Positions 9,295 through 17,533 of a DNA stretch of 64,000 nt are shown one piece after another. Numbering within the stretch: the stretch's first letter is position 1; each line of letters opens with the position of its first letter. Origin of the DNA: Butyrivibrio sp. (GTDB taxonomy: Bacteria; Bacillota; Clostridia; Lachnospirales; Lachnospiraceae); the NCBI GenBank assembly GCA_022486625.1, contig JAKVKH010000020.1:1-64000 (forward strand), given 5' to 3'. The translations under genes were made by a program, and so were the position numbers. The notes under the pieces are model-generated. The model searched no databases. It saw only the letters and a program-made list of their open reading frames with translations, and was not told where the DNA came from.

Positions 9295-10289
9295 AAATTA
9301 CGGCAGGGATGGGAGATCTGGAAGATTTCAGGCTGCTGGCGGAAGCAGGTGCGGAGGAAGTGTTTACCGGATTTGTGCCGCCGGAATGGGATATGACGCG
9401 GCTGGAAGCGCTGAACCGCAGAGAAGTCTTTTTTTATCATGTAAATCTCTGTTCCTACGGGGACATGAAGATCTTAAAGCGCATGGCGGATGCAGGGGGT
9501 GTCCGTGTGAGTGTTACCTTTAATTCGCCGGCATACGCACCGGAGCATCTGGAGAAAATTGCAGGAATCATCGGCAGGCTCTGTGAGATCGGATTTTATG
9601 ATTTTATCATTGCGGATCTGTCACTGATCCGGTATCTGGACGAACATCCGGTGAGCAGCTGCCCGGTAAGGGTGCACCTCAGCGGAGAGATCGGGGAATG
9701 GAACAGTGCGCTTCTGCGGGTTCTGAAAAGAAATTATTTCCGGCACGGAAATGTCAGCTTTGACCGTCTTATTTTTCACCGGAAGATGACGACGGAGGAT
9801 ATGCGCAGCATCATGAAGACCGGACGGGAACTTTTTCCGGAACTGACATATGAAGCATTTATCTTAAATGAAATGTGTCATTTTACCGGGGGATTCTGCA
9901 ATTCGCTGCACTGCGATGAGATGGTTCCGATCTGCCACCTCCCGTACAGACTGTCCCCGCTGCCGGATGCCTTCCGGAAGGAAACGGAAGCTGATCCGGA
10001 AGACGAGGACGGGGAGAAGGTGGTTCCCGGACTGGACGGGTGCGGGCTGTGCGCTCTGTACCGGATGAATCAGATCGGTATGGATGTTCTGAAGCTGGTC
10101 GGAAGAGGCAGAAGCGGTGAGGGTATGGCAGAAGATATCAGGGTGGTAAAAAGGGCGCTCACGCTGTGCAGGGAATCAGAAGATGAAGTACAGTATATCC
10201 GGCGTATGAAGGAAGCGCTGTTCCCGGATGGATGCGCAGGAGTGTGTTATTACGCAGAAGATCGGGTCAAAAAATGTAATGCAGAGTAA
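9291..10289 (+). CDS. U32 peptidase/UbiU-V-like protein with putative Fe-S cysteines
   Basis: A 332-residue protein beginning MKITAGMGDLEDFRLLAEAG, typical of the U32 barrel. The cysteine pattern C196-x6-C203-x11-C215, then C251 (plus C254), resembles the four cysteines that bind a [4Fe-4S] cluster in UbiU/UbiV and related U32 proteins (established knowledge of that family). The tail, QIGMDVLKLVGRG, is also characteristic (I-x-x-LKIEGR-like). The start is the ATG overlapping the previous stop (ATGA). Members act in oxygen-independent hydroxylation, tRNA hydroxylation or proteolysis; which applies here cannot be decided. It ends at a strong terminator. Confidence 0.75.
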   Translation: MKITAGMGDLEDFRLLAEAGAEEVFTGFVPPEWDMTRLEALNRREVFFYHVNLCSYGDMKILKRMADAGGVRVSVTFNSPAYAPEHLEKIAGIIGRLCEIGFYDFIIADLSLIRYLDEHPVSSCPVRVHLSGEIGEWNSALLRVLKRNYFRHGNVSFDRLIFHRKMTTEDMRSIMKTGRELFPELTYEAFILNEMCHFTGGFCNSLHCDEMVPICHLPYRLSPLPDAFRKETEADPEDEDGEKVVPGLDGCGLCALYRMNQIGMDVLKLVGRGRSGEGMAEDIRVVKRALTLCRESEDEVQYIRRMKEALFPDGCAGVCYYAEDRVKKCNAE

Positions 10290-10332
10290 AAAAGCTGTAC
10301 AACCGCAGATCTGCGCGCTGTACAGCTTTTTT
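10288..10332 (+). terminator. Rho-independent terminator
   Basis: Arms AAAAAGCTGTACA and TGTACAGCTTTTTT, both with A/T tails, so it may work in both directions. It closes the MotA/LuxR/U32 operon. Confidence 0.9.
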
Positions 10333-10350
10333 ATACAGAGATTGTGAAGC

Positions 10351-10375
10351 AATTACAAAACCCGTGAAGCGGGTT
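10351..10375 (-). terminator. Terminator of the minus-strand ABC exporter operon
   Basis: On the minus strand AACCCG-CTTCA-CGGGTT is followed by TTTGTAATT. It lies 13 bases past the stop of the last gene. Confidence 0.65.
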
Positions 10376-10387
10376 CATTTCCAATGA

Positions 10388-12247
10388 TCAGCCGGCATCT
10401 TCGAACTGTGAATTGTACAGATCCGCATAGAAGCCGCCCTTTGCAAGGAGGTCGTCATGCGTGCCCTGCTCGATGATGTCACCGTTATTCATGACAAGGA
10501 TCAGATCTGCATTACGGATGGTGGAAAGACGATGCGCGATGATGAAGCTGGTACGGCCGCGCATCAGGTTGTCCATGGCCTTCTGGATCCGGATTTCGGT
10601 TCTGGTATCTACGGAGGAGGTTGCCTCATCCAGGATCAGCACTCTGTTGTCTGCAAGGATTGCTCTTGCGATGGTCAGCAGCTGTTTCTGTCCCTGTGAT
10701 ACGTTACTGGCATCCTCGTTCAGCTCCATCTGGTAGCCGCCCGGAAGTGTCTGGATGAAATGATCTGCGTGGGCTGCCTTTGCAGCGGCGATGACTTCTT
10801 CATCTGTGGCATCCAGTCTGCCGTAGCGGATGTTCTCCATGATTGTACCCTGGAAGAGCCAGGTATCCTGCAGTACCATACCGAAAGCGTCACGCAGTGC
10901 ATGCCGGTCGAAATCCCGGATGTCGATGCCGTCCAGTTTAATGGCACCTGCCTGTACATCATAGAAACGCATCAGAAGTTTGACCATGGTGGTTTTGCCG
11001 GCACCGGTCGGTCCTACAATTGCGATCTTCTGGCCCGGCTTTACGTCTGCACTGAAATCGTGAATGATGACCTGATCCGGGTTGTAGCCGAAGCGTACAT
11101 GATCAAAGGAGACAGCGCCGTCGAAATGGTCAGGTGCAGCAGCATTTTCGGGAGCCGGTTCTTCTTCTTTTTCTTCAAGGAATGCAAATACACGTTCTGC
11201 GGCTGCCGCCATGGACTGTACCTGGTTAATGACCTGGGCGATCTGCTGCAGAGGCTGCGTGAAGTTACGCACGTACTGAATGAATGCCTGGATGTCACCT
11301 ATGGTGATCACGCCTTTGATGGCGAGAAGTCCGCCGGAAAGTGCCACACCTGCATAACCGAGGTTTCCTACGAACATCATGACCGGCTGCATCATTCCGG
11401 AGAGGAACTGCGATTTCCATGCGGAATCGTACAGGATATTATTTGTTTTACGGAAGGAATCAATGGTCTCCTGCTCTTTATGGAAGAGCTTGATGACCTG
11501 ATGGCCGCCGTAGGTTTCTTCTACCTGGCCGTTGATGTGTCCGAGGTATTCCTGCTGCGTCTGGAAATATTTCTGTGAACGCTTCATGACAAAGGTCAGG
11601 AGTCCTGCGGAGATCGGCAGCAGAATCAGTGCGATCAGCGTCATCAGAGGAGAAATTGTCAGCATCATGATCAGTACACCGACCAGTGTGGTGACGGAAG
11701 TGATGATCTGCGTCACGCTCTGATTTAATCCTGTGCCAAAGGTATCGACGTCGTTGGTGATGCGGGAGAGTACTTCGCCGTAGGTACGGCTTTCAAAATA
11801 CTGCATGGGCATGCGGTTGATCTTCTTCGAGATATCCTTGCGCAGGCGGTAGCAGATTTTCTGTGAGATGCCGGTCATCAGCCATCCCTGAATGAAATTG
11901 AAGATGGCGCTTCCAAGATACAGAAGCAGGACGAACATCAGAATCTTTCCGATATAGGTGAAATCGATTCCGCCGGTTCCGGCGATTTTTTTCATCAGTC
12001 CTTCCGAAAGGGCAGTGGTTGCCTTGCCGAGGATCTTGGGGCCGATGACACTGAATACAGTCGAGAGGATGGCAAAAATGCCGACCAGAAGAATCGGGAG
12101 TTTATAACTGCCAAGGTATGCGAGTATTTTCTTCAGGGAGCCTTTCAGATCCTTGGGCTTTTCTACGGCGCCAACCGGACCATGTCCCATGGGACCACGG
12201 GCAATGGGCTTTCTTGGCGCTTCATTGTTCATATTCTGCTCACTCAT
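10388..12247 (-). CDS. ABC exporter subunit with consensus ATPase site (multidrug type)
   Basis: A 619-residue ABC half-exporter. It has a cytosolic N-terminal extension (~40 residues, Pro/Gly-rich), a six-helix membrane domain (~45-345) and an ATPase domain with Walker A GPTGAGKTT, signature VSQGQKQ, Walker B ILDEATSSVD and IIAHRLS. It keeps the catalytic Glu, whereas its partner has Asp. Its start overlaps the partner stop by 4 bases (ATGA), so the two subunits are co-translated. With the upstream MarR gene this is the common MarR-plus-heterodimeric-exporter operon of Clostridia, usually linked to drug or toxic-metabolite efflux. Confidence 0.92.
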   Translation of the reverse strand: MSEQNMNNEAPRKPIARGPMGHGPVGAVEKPKDLKGSLKKILAYLGSYKLPILLVGIFAILSTVFSVIGPKILGKATTALSEGLMKKIAGTGGIDFTYIGKILMFVLLLYLGSAIFNFIQGWLMTGISQKICYRLRKDISKKINRMPMQYFESRTYGEVLSRITNDVDTFGTGLNQSVTQIITSVTTLVGVLIMMLTISPLMTLIALILLPISAGLLTFVMKRSQKYFQTQQEYLGHINGQVEETYGGHQVIKLFHKEQETIDSFRKTNNILYDSAWKSQFLSGMMQPVMMFVGNLGYAGVALSGGLLAIKGVITIGDIQAFIQYVRNFTQPLQQIAQVINQVQSMAAAAERVFAFLEEKEEEPAPENAAAPDHFDGAVSFDHVRFGYNPDQVIIHDFSADVKPGQKIAIVGPTGAGKTTMVKLLMRFYDVQAGAIKLDGIDIRDFDRHALRDAFGMVLQDTWLFQGTIMENIRYGRLDATDEEVIAAAKAAHADHFIQTLPGGYQMELNEDASNVSQGQKQLLTIARAILADNRVLILDEATSSVDTRTEIRIQKAMDNLMRGRTSFIIAHRLSTIRNADLILVMNNGDIIEQGTHDDLLAKGGFYADLYNSQFEDAG

Positions 12248-14601
12248 GCGCAGTCACCTCCTTTACGTTCTTTTTCAAGTTCAGATGCAGACAGCTGTGA
12301 AGTTGCGATCTGCTGATATACTTCGCAGCTTTCCATCAGCTGCGCATGTGTTCCTTTTCCGACAAGGCATCCTTCATCCAGAACCAGAATCTGGTCGGCA
12401 TGGAGGATTGTGCTGATTCGCTGGGCTACAATGATCACGGTTTTATTCTTTACACGTTCTGAAAGCTCATGACGGAGTTTGGCATCCGTTTTGAGGTCCA
12501 GTGCGGAGAAGCTGTCATCAAATACATAGATCTGCGGATTCTTGGCAATGGCTCTGGCAATCGAAAGACGCTGCTTCTGACCTCCCGAGACGTTATTACC
12601 GCCCTGTGAAATCGGGCTTTCAATGCCGTCAGCTTTCTCATGGATGAATTCAGATGCCTGTGCGATTTCGATGGCATCTTTCAGCTGTGCATCCGTTGCC
12701 TCCTGATTACCGAAGCGCAGATTGGATGCGATGGTGCCGGAGAAAAGATTGCCCTTCTGCGGAACAAATCCGATTTCTCCGCGCAGGTCTCCAAGGGAGA
12801 GACTGCGAATGTCCACGCCGTCCAGCGTGATTTCGCCGCCGGTGATGTCATACAGCCTTGGAATCAGGCTGACAAGCGTTGACTTGCCGCAGCCGGTCGA
12901 ACCGATAATCGCGGTTGTCTGACCGGGAAGTGCGGTAAAATCAATATCACTCAGGGCATCTGTTTCACCGCCCGGATAGCGGAAGTTTACATGATGAAAG
13001 GCAATTGTGCCCTTTGCATCTGTTTCCGGAAGAACGGAAGGTGAAGCAGGATCTGTAATGGTAGGCTTCATCTGAATGACTTCATCAATACGTTCTGAGG
13101 CAACGACAGCCCTTGGCAGCATGATGGACAGCATTGTCAGCATCAGGAAGGAGGTGACGATCATCATGGCATAGGTAATGAAGGCAGTCATGGCGCCGAC
13201 CTGCATGACACCCGCATCAATTCTGTGTCCTGCCACCCAGACGATCAGAATGGACAGACCGTTCATGATCAGCATCATTACCGGCATCATGAAGGTCATG
13301 ACACGGTTGGTGAAAAGAGTGGTCTTTGTCAGTGCGACATTTGCCTCATCGAAGCGTTCCTCTTCGCGTTTCTCTCTTCCGAAAGCACGGATGACGGAGA
13401 TACCGGTCAGAATCTCACGGGATACCAGATTTACACGGTCCACAAGTTTCTGCATGAGCTTGAACTTCGGCATTGCAATTGCCATCAGAAGTCCGACAAT
13501 GCCGAGGATGACGATAATGGCAAGACCGATGACCCATCCCATACCGGCACCGGTTCCTGCCACACGGATCAGGCCGCCGATTCCCAGGATCGGTGCGTAG
13601 ATGATCATGCGAAGGAGCATGGTCAGAACCATCTGCACCTGCTGTACATCATTGGTGGATCTTGTAATTAATGATGCGGTTGAGAAATGATCCATTTCCG
13701 CACCGGAGAAGCTGATGACATTTGTAAATACCTGATCACGCAGTGTTCTGCCGACACCGGCACCGATACGGGCGGCGAAGAAGCCGACCATCACTGCAAC
13801 GGCTGCCTGAAGGAGCGCAAGCAGTACCATCTGCAGACCTTTCTGCATCAGATAACCGGTCTGGATGCTGTTCATGTCCATGCCGGCTTCTTTATCACAG
13901 CGTACGGCAAAGGCAACGCCCATGGAGGAAGCGAGTGTGCTGCCCATGGTATCAAGCGTTTTCTGTGTCTGCGAGCGGACCTGCGAGAGCAGATCGTCCG
14001 GAAGCTGCCTTGCCTGTGCCATTTGCAGAAACAGCGGACGGATATCCGTATAACCGTCAACTGCCTTCAGAGAGGAGAACGCCTGCATCATGGCTGCATT
14101 CTGTGCAGAAGCTGCTTTGCCGGAGGCAGAGCTGTTTCCTGCACTTCCCGTGCCGGAGGCAATGGATGATTCAATGCTCTTAAGCTGGGCATCGCTGACG
14201 TGGGACATTTCATAATCCACGAGCAGCGGAATACGAAGTTCACTGTCCAGTGTGTCCCAGTTCTTTATGGAATCGGCGGTCAGCGTATAAACGGTATCGT
14301 CTGCAATGGTGGCAGAGGAGGTACCGGTGGCAGCCTGCGTATCTGTCAGCTCCTGACCGTAGGCATCTGCCCAGATCTGTTTTTCGGAATCGGTCATGAA
14401 CAGAAGCGCGGTCTGAAATTCAGACGCGGTAACGGACTGCGGCAGTGTGTGTGAGATACCGCTGTTCTGGATACCGACATCGATAATATCGGAAGTAAAA
14501 GCCGGAAGGGAGAGGTCACAGAAGGCCTGCACGAAGAGCAGGGCCAGAATGAGAATGACCGACTTCCAGTATGGGGCGAGGTTCTTGAATATCTTTCCCA
14601 T
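12244..14601 (-). CDS. ABC exporter subunit with large extracytoplasmic insertion and degenerate ATPase site
   Basis: A 785-residue subunit, about 200 residues longer than usual. The extra part lies between the first helix (ending near residue 35) and the second (~235). It is hydrophilic, with a Gly/Ser/Ala-rich stretch (about 160-175), and should face outside. The remaining membrane domain and ATPase are standard: Walker A GSTGCGKST, signature VSGGQKQ, Walker B VFDDSFSALD. The catalytic Glu is Asp, marking the degenerate half of a heterodimer. The ATG has AAAGGAA upstream and lies 43 bases after the MarR gene. The outside domain may gate the substrate path or bind a cell-wall-acting drug (inference). 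Confidence 0.9.
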   Translation of the reverse strand: MGKIFKNLAPYWKSVILILALLFVQAFCDLSLPAFTSDIIDVGIQNSGISHTLPQSVTASEFQTALLFMTDSEKQIWADAYGQELTDTQAATGTSSATIADDTVYTLTADSIKNWDTLDSELRIPLLVDYEMSHVSDAQLKSIESSIASGTGSAGNSSASGKAASAQNAAMMQAFSSLKAVDGYTDIRPLFLQMAQARQLPDDLLSQVRSQTQKTLDTMGSTLASSMGVAFAVRCDKEAGMDMNSIQTGYLMQKGLQMVLLALLQAAVAVMVGFFAARIGAGVGRTLRDQVFTNVISFSGAEMDHFSTASLITRSTNDVQQVQMVLTMLLRMIIYAPILGIGGLIRVAGTGAGMGWVIGLAIIVILGIVGLLMAIAMPKFKLMQKLVDRVNLVSREILTGISVIRAFGREKREEERFDEANVALTKTTLFTNRVMTFMMPVMMLIMNGLSILIVWVAGHRIDAGVMQVGAMTAFITYAMMIVTSFLMLTMLSIMLPRAVVASERIDEVIQMKPTITDPASPSVLPETDAKGTIAFHHVNFRYPGGETDALSDIDFTALPGQTTAIIGSTGCGKSTLVSLIPRLYDITGGEITLDGVDIRSLSLGDLRGEIGFVPQKGNLFSGTIASNLRFGNQEATDAQLKDAIEIAQASEFIHEKADGIESPISQGGNNVSGGQKQRLSIARAIAKNPQIYVFDDSFSALDLKTDAKLRHELSERVKNKTVIIVAQRISTILHADQILVLDEGCLVGKGTHAQLMESCEVYQQIATSQLSASELEKERKGGDCA

Positions 14602-14644
14602 AAATAATGGTTCCTTTCTGCCTGAGGATCAGGCGGTAAAAAAG

Positions 14645-15178
14645 TTATTTCTCAGGATTTCCGGAGTTTTCAGAATTCATCTGTGCCATGGAATCGCTGA
14701 CGGCCTGATAGAGCTTATTGAGTCCGTCGACAATCTTATCGATTTCTTCGACAGGCAGTCGCTCGACGATCAGATCAAACATCCGCTGTGTCTGCTCCAG
14801 GATCTGTGTGATCTTTTCCTTTCCGGGCTGTGTGAGCAGTGCAAGCGTGTAACGCCTGTCGTCAGGATCCTGTATCCGCAGGATACAGCCCTGGCGCTCA
14901 AGCTCTTTCAGAGATCTGGATATTGCGGCTTTCATCATGTGAGAATTTTCAGAGAGGATGGACACCGGCATACCTTCCTCTTCCGGATGCTTCTGCATAT
15001 AGGAATGAATCTGCATCAGAACGCGGATTTCAGAACGGTTCATTCCGCAGGCTGCCGTTTCCGGAGATTTCATGGTATGAAACTGGCGAAATGCGTGCAG
15101 CAGACGTTCCTCCTCTGCTGTCAGATGTATTTCGCTTTCAAAGAAGCCTTTTCCGGATCTGCCCTCATCATGATTCAT
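14645..15178 (-). CDS. MarR-family transcriptional regulator
   Basis: A 177-residue winged-helix regulator. Helices around residues 45-120 contain IRVLMQIHSYMQKH and MPVSILSENSHMMKAAISRSLKELERQG (recognition region), followed by the wing RIQDPDDRRYTLALLTQPGK, with the DxRxxxLxLT hallmark of MarR. It leads the exporter operon, so it probably represses its own promoter and is released by a ligand exported by the pump. A perfect 17-bp palindrome sits in its promoter. The ribosome site GAGGTGAC is well placed. Confidence 0.92.
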   Translation of the reverse strand: MNHDEGRSGKGFFESEIHLTAEEERLLHAFRQFHTMKSPETAACGMNRSEIRVLMQIHSYMQKHPEEEGMPVSILSENSHMMKAAISRSLKELERQGCILRIQDPDDRRYTLALLTQPGKEKITQILEQTQRMFDLIVERLPVEEIDKIVDGLNKLYQAVSDSMAQMNSENSGNPEK

Positions 15179-15216
15179 AATTCTGTGTCACCTCATAATC
15201 AAAAATATAATAAACG

Positions 15217-15233
15217 TTGTTAACTGTTAACAA
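15217..15233 (-). promoter_or_regulatory. Palindromic operator TTGTTAA-CTG-TTAACAA before marR
   Basis: A perfect 7-3-7 inverted repeat 39 bases upstream of the MarR start codon, next to an A/T-rich -10-like region on the minus strand. Size and symmetry fit a MarR dimer site, and position fits autorepression. Confidence 0.7.
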
Positions 15234-15299
15234 TGTTAAATATTAGCGCGAAGTATGCAGAGTGTCAATAGACTTTACAGATTGTTTAGAAATACCGTT

Positions 15300-16598
15300 T
15301 CAGACGGATTTCTTCTTTGTTTTTACGGGAAGCGTCACGATGAAACGGATTATATGATCCCCGTCGCGCTGCGCGATGATACTGCCGCCGTGGGAAGTGG
15401 CAATGGCCCTTGCCACGGACAGACCGATGCCGTAGCCGCCGGTCTGACGGCTTCTGGAGGAATCAGCTCTGTAGAAGCGGTCAAAGAGACGGTCAAGATT
15501 GCCGTCCGGGATGCAGTCGCAGGTATTGGAGACTTCAAAGGTAATCAGATTTTTATCCTGAGACAGATGCACCTGGATACTGCCCTGATCGGAGGAATAT
15601 TTGATGGCATTATCGATCAGCAGGGAGGCAAGCTGATGAATGGAGTTCTTATCTCCGGTACAGTGAATGTCCGGATCGATCTGTACGGTATATTTTTTGT
15701 CTGCGGATTCAGCAACTGCGGCAAAAGAGTCCGCGGCTTCATGAACGGTATCGCTCAGGTTGAGATCCGAGAATACAAGGTGAATGGTTTCTTCTTCCAT
15801 GCGGGAGAGTGTCAGCATATTCTTGACCAGTCCGGTCATGCGTTTGATCTGATTGCGGACGCTCTGGGTCCACTCGTTCGGACCGGATTCCAGTTCCAGT
15901 ACGTCAATATTGGCAGAAATTACTGCCAGAGGCGTTTTCAGTTCATGTCCCGCATCCGTGATGAAGCGTTTCTGCTTTTCCAGAGACTCCACAACGGGTG
16001 CAACAGCCTTGCCGGAGAGCAGGTATACCAGGATGAACATGGCAGCCAGACATACCAGTCCCAGCAGAAGAGAATTCAGCAAAAGAGAATAAGCATTATA
16101 GAAACCGGAACTGCAGTCTGTGAAAATGACAAACGTGGTACCGTCATCCTTTTGCGTGCACATATAGCGGTAGGTACTGTAGAAGCCGCTGGTATGCCCG
16201 GAAGAAACAACGCTCTGCGCATAGGAAACGGCGTCTGAAGAGGAGATGGCAGCAATATGCCCGGTATTGATTTCTGTGGCGGACGCATTTTTATCCAGTC
16301 TGACCCAGAAATATCGTGTCTCATAGGGAGCTTCCATCGTGCGATTGTAGCCGATAAAGCTGTAGTTCATGAAGGACTGGTTCTGCGTATTCTGCGCAGG
16401 ATCCGGAGGTGACATTTTATTCTTATCAAATCTGGGAAAAGAGCCGTTATTGTCCGTCAGGATCTGCAGCATTTCATCCGCATGCTGTGTGATCTGTACG
16501 ACATTGAATATGTTGATGACGCCGATCAGGACGATCAGGATGACCAGAAGAGCGCTCATGGCGGTAATTACAAATTTACGACGCAGTTTTTTGACCAT
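15300..16598 (-). CDS. Membrane sensor histidine kinase
   Basis: A 432-residue HisKA/HATPase kinase. TM1 is at ~9-33, an extracytoplasmic sensor at ~34-170 and TM2 at ~173-195. The H-box is DAGHELKTPLA with phosphorylated His at ~218, then the N-box LLIDNAIKYS and G-box GGYGIGLSVARAIA. The sensor region is not similar to a named domain that I recognise. It follows the response regulator gene by 45 bases on the same strand, so they form one two-component system. No convincing terminator is seen after it. The signal is unknown. Confidence 0.92.
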   Translation of the reverse strand: MVKKLRRKFVITAMSALLVILIVLIGVINIFNVVQITQHADEMLQILTDNNGSFPRFDKNKMSPPDPAQNTQNQSFMNYSFIGYNRTMEAPYETRYFWVRLDKNASATEINTGHIAAISSSDAVSYAQSVVSSGHTSGFYSTYRYMCTQKDDGTTFVIFTDCSSGFYNAYSLLLNSLLLGLVCLAAMFILVYLLSGKAVAPVVESLEKQKRFITDAGHELKTPLAVISANIDVLELESGPNEWTQSVRNQIKRMTGLVKNMLTLSRMEEETIHLVFSDLNLSDTVHEAADSFAAVAESADKKYTVQIDPDIHCTGDKNSIHQLASLLIDNAIKYSSDQGSIQVHLSQDKNLITFEVSNTCDCIPDGNLDRLFDRFYRADSSRSRQTGGYGIGLSVARAIATSHGGSIIAQRDGDHIIRFIVTLPVKTKKKSV

Positions 16599-16643
16599 AG
16601 GTAGAACCTCCGCTCATGGAAAAGAAGACTCCGGATAACCGGC

Positions 16644-17321
16644 TTATGAAATGATTTCGTGAATTGAGTAGCCAAGGCCTCTTGATGCCTTGATTTCAGC
16701 AGTGGCATTTAAGGAAGCCAGTTTTTTTCTGAGGTTGGAGATATAGACCCAGACCACATTGACATCGGCGTCTCCGTCAGCCCAGATATGATCCATGAAG
16801 GTATCTACGGAGATGACGCGCCCGGGGGTGGTCATCAGCATTTCCATCATCTGGAATTCACGTCCTGCAAGGCGGACCGGTTCATGATCAGGGGTAGACA
16901 GTTCGAAACTGGAGCGGTCGAGACTTAAGTTTCCGCAGGCGAGATTGGGCTGTGCAAACTCTTCCTTGCGCCTTGTCATGGCGCGGATTCTGGCAAGGAG
17001 CTCTCTCATATCAAAGGGTTTGGTCAGATAATCGTCTGCGCCAAGGTCAAGGCCTTTGATCCTGTCATCAATTTCACTTTTGGCGGTCAGAAACAGAACG
17101 GGTGTGGAGATGTTTTTTTCTCTGAGATGCTTTAAAACCTCTGTCCCTTCCATACCGGGCATCATGATATCAAGGATGATGCCGTCATATTCTCCGGACA
17201 GGCCGTAATCAAGGGCGTCAGTGCCGTTATAAACCGCGTCCACCGTGTAATTGCTGTGTTTTAAAATTGCAACCAGTGCATTGGACAGTTCTTCTTCATC
17301 TTCTGCCAGTAACAGTCTCAT
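16644..17321 (-). CDS. OmpR-family response regulator
   Basis: A 225-residue regulator. The receiver domain has acidic pocket E7-D8-E9, phospho-acceptor D51 in ILDIMMPG, and the conserved Thr/Lys of LFLTAKS and YLTKPFD. A C-terminal winged-helix follows (~125-223; LAGREFQMMEMLMTTPGRVI ... VWVYISNLRKKL ... SRGLGYSI). It is first in the operon with the kinase. It is a possible binder of the direct-repeat elements at 3519 and 25672, but nothing in the sequence proves this. Confidence 0.93.
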   Translation of the reverse strand: MRLLLAEDEEELSNALVAILKHSNYTVDAVYNGTDALDYGLSGEYDGIILDIMMPGMEGTEVLKHLREKNISTPVLFLTAKSEIDDRIKGLDLGADDYLTKPFDMRELLARIRAMTRRKEEFAQPNLACGNLSLDRSSFELSTPDHEPVRLAGREFQMMEMLMTTPGRVISVDTFMDHIWADGDADVNVVWVYISNLRKKLASLNATAEIKASRGLGYSIHEIIS

Positions 17322-17352
17322 GGTCTTGAATCCTTTCCAACTTAAATCAGAT

Positions 17353-17381
17353 GATATATATTTATTTTCAGTTTATCACAA
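17353..17381 (-). promoter_or_regulatory. Putative promoter of the two-component operon (TTGTGA-17-TATATC)
   Basis: On the minus strand a -35-like TTGTGA and a -10-like TATATC are separated by 17 bases, 31 bases before the response-regulator start. Confidence 0.45.
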
Positions 17382-17440
17382 CAGAGTACGGTAAAGTGTG
17401 AAAAAACGGAGATTTTTATCAGCGGAACAAAATCCCGGAC

Positions 17441-17469
17441 TTGAAAAAGTGTGCTGCCGGTTCCATACT
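17441..17469 (+). promoter_or_regulatory. Putative promoter of serine hydrolase gene (TTGAAA-17-CATACT)
   Basis: Good sigma-A-like boxes with a 17-base spacer. They lie 64 bases before the start codon and are divergent from the two-component promoter. Confidence 0.5.
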
Positions 17470-17533
17470 GTTGTAAGTGTACTGCAGGCAGCAGAATGCA
17501 GATACAGAAAGATAAAGAAGGCGAACGGAAATT

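Noticed and set aside
10388..15178. MarR-exporter block considered as a recently acquired resistance island
   Set aside because: No flanking repeats, integrase or transposase and no visible change in base composition; the arrangement is common in Clostridia.
15255..16238. Plus-strand open frame (327 codons) opposite the histidine kinase
   Set aside because: It is antisense to well-conserved HisKA and HATPase motifs; no independent coding evidence.
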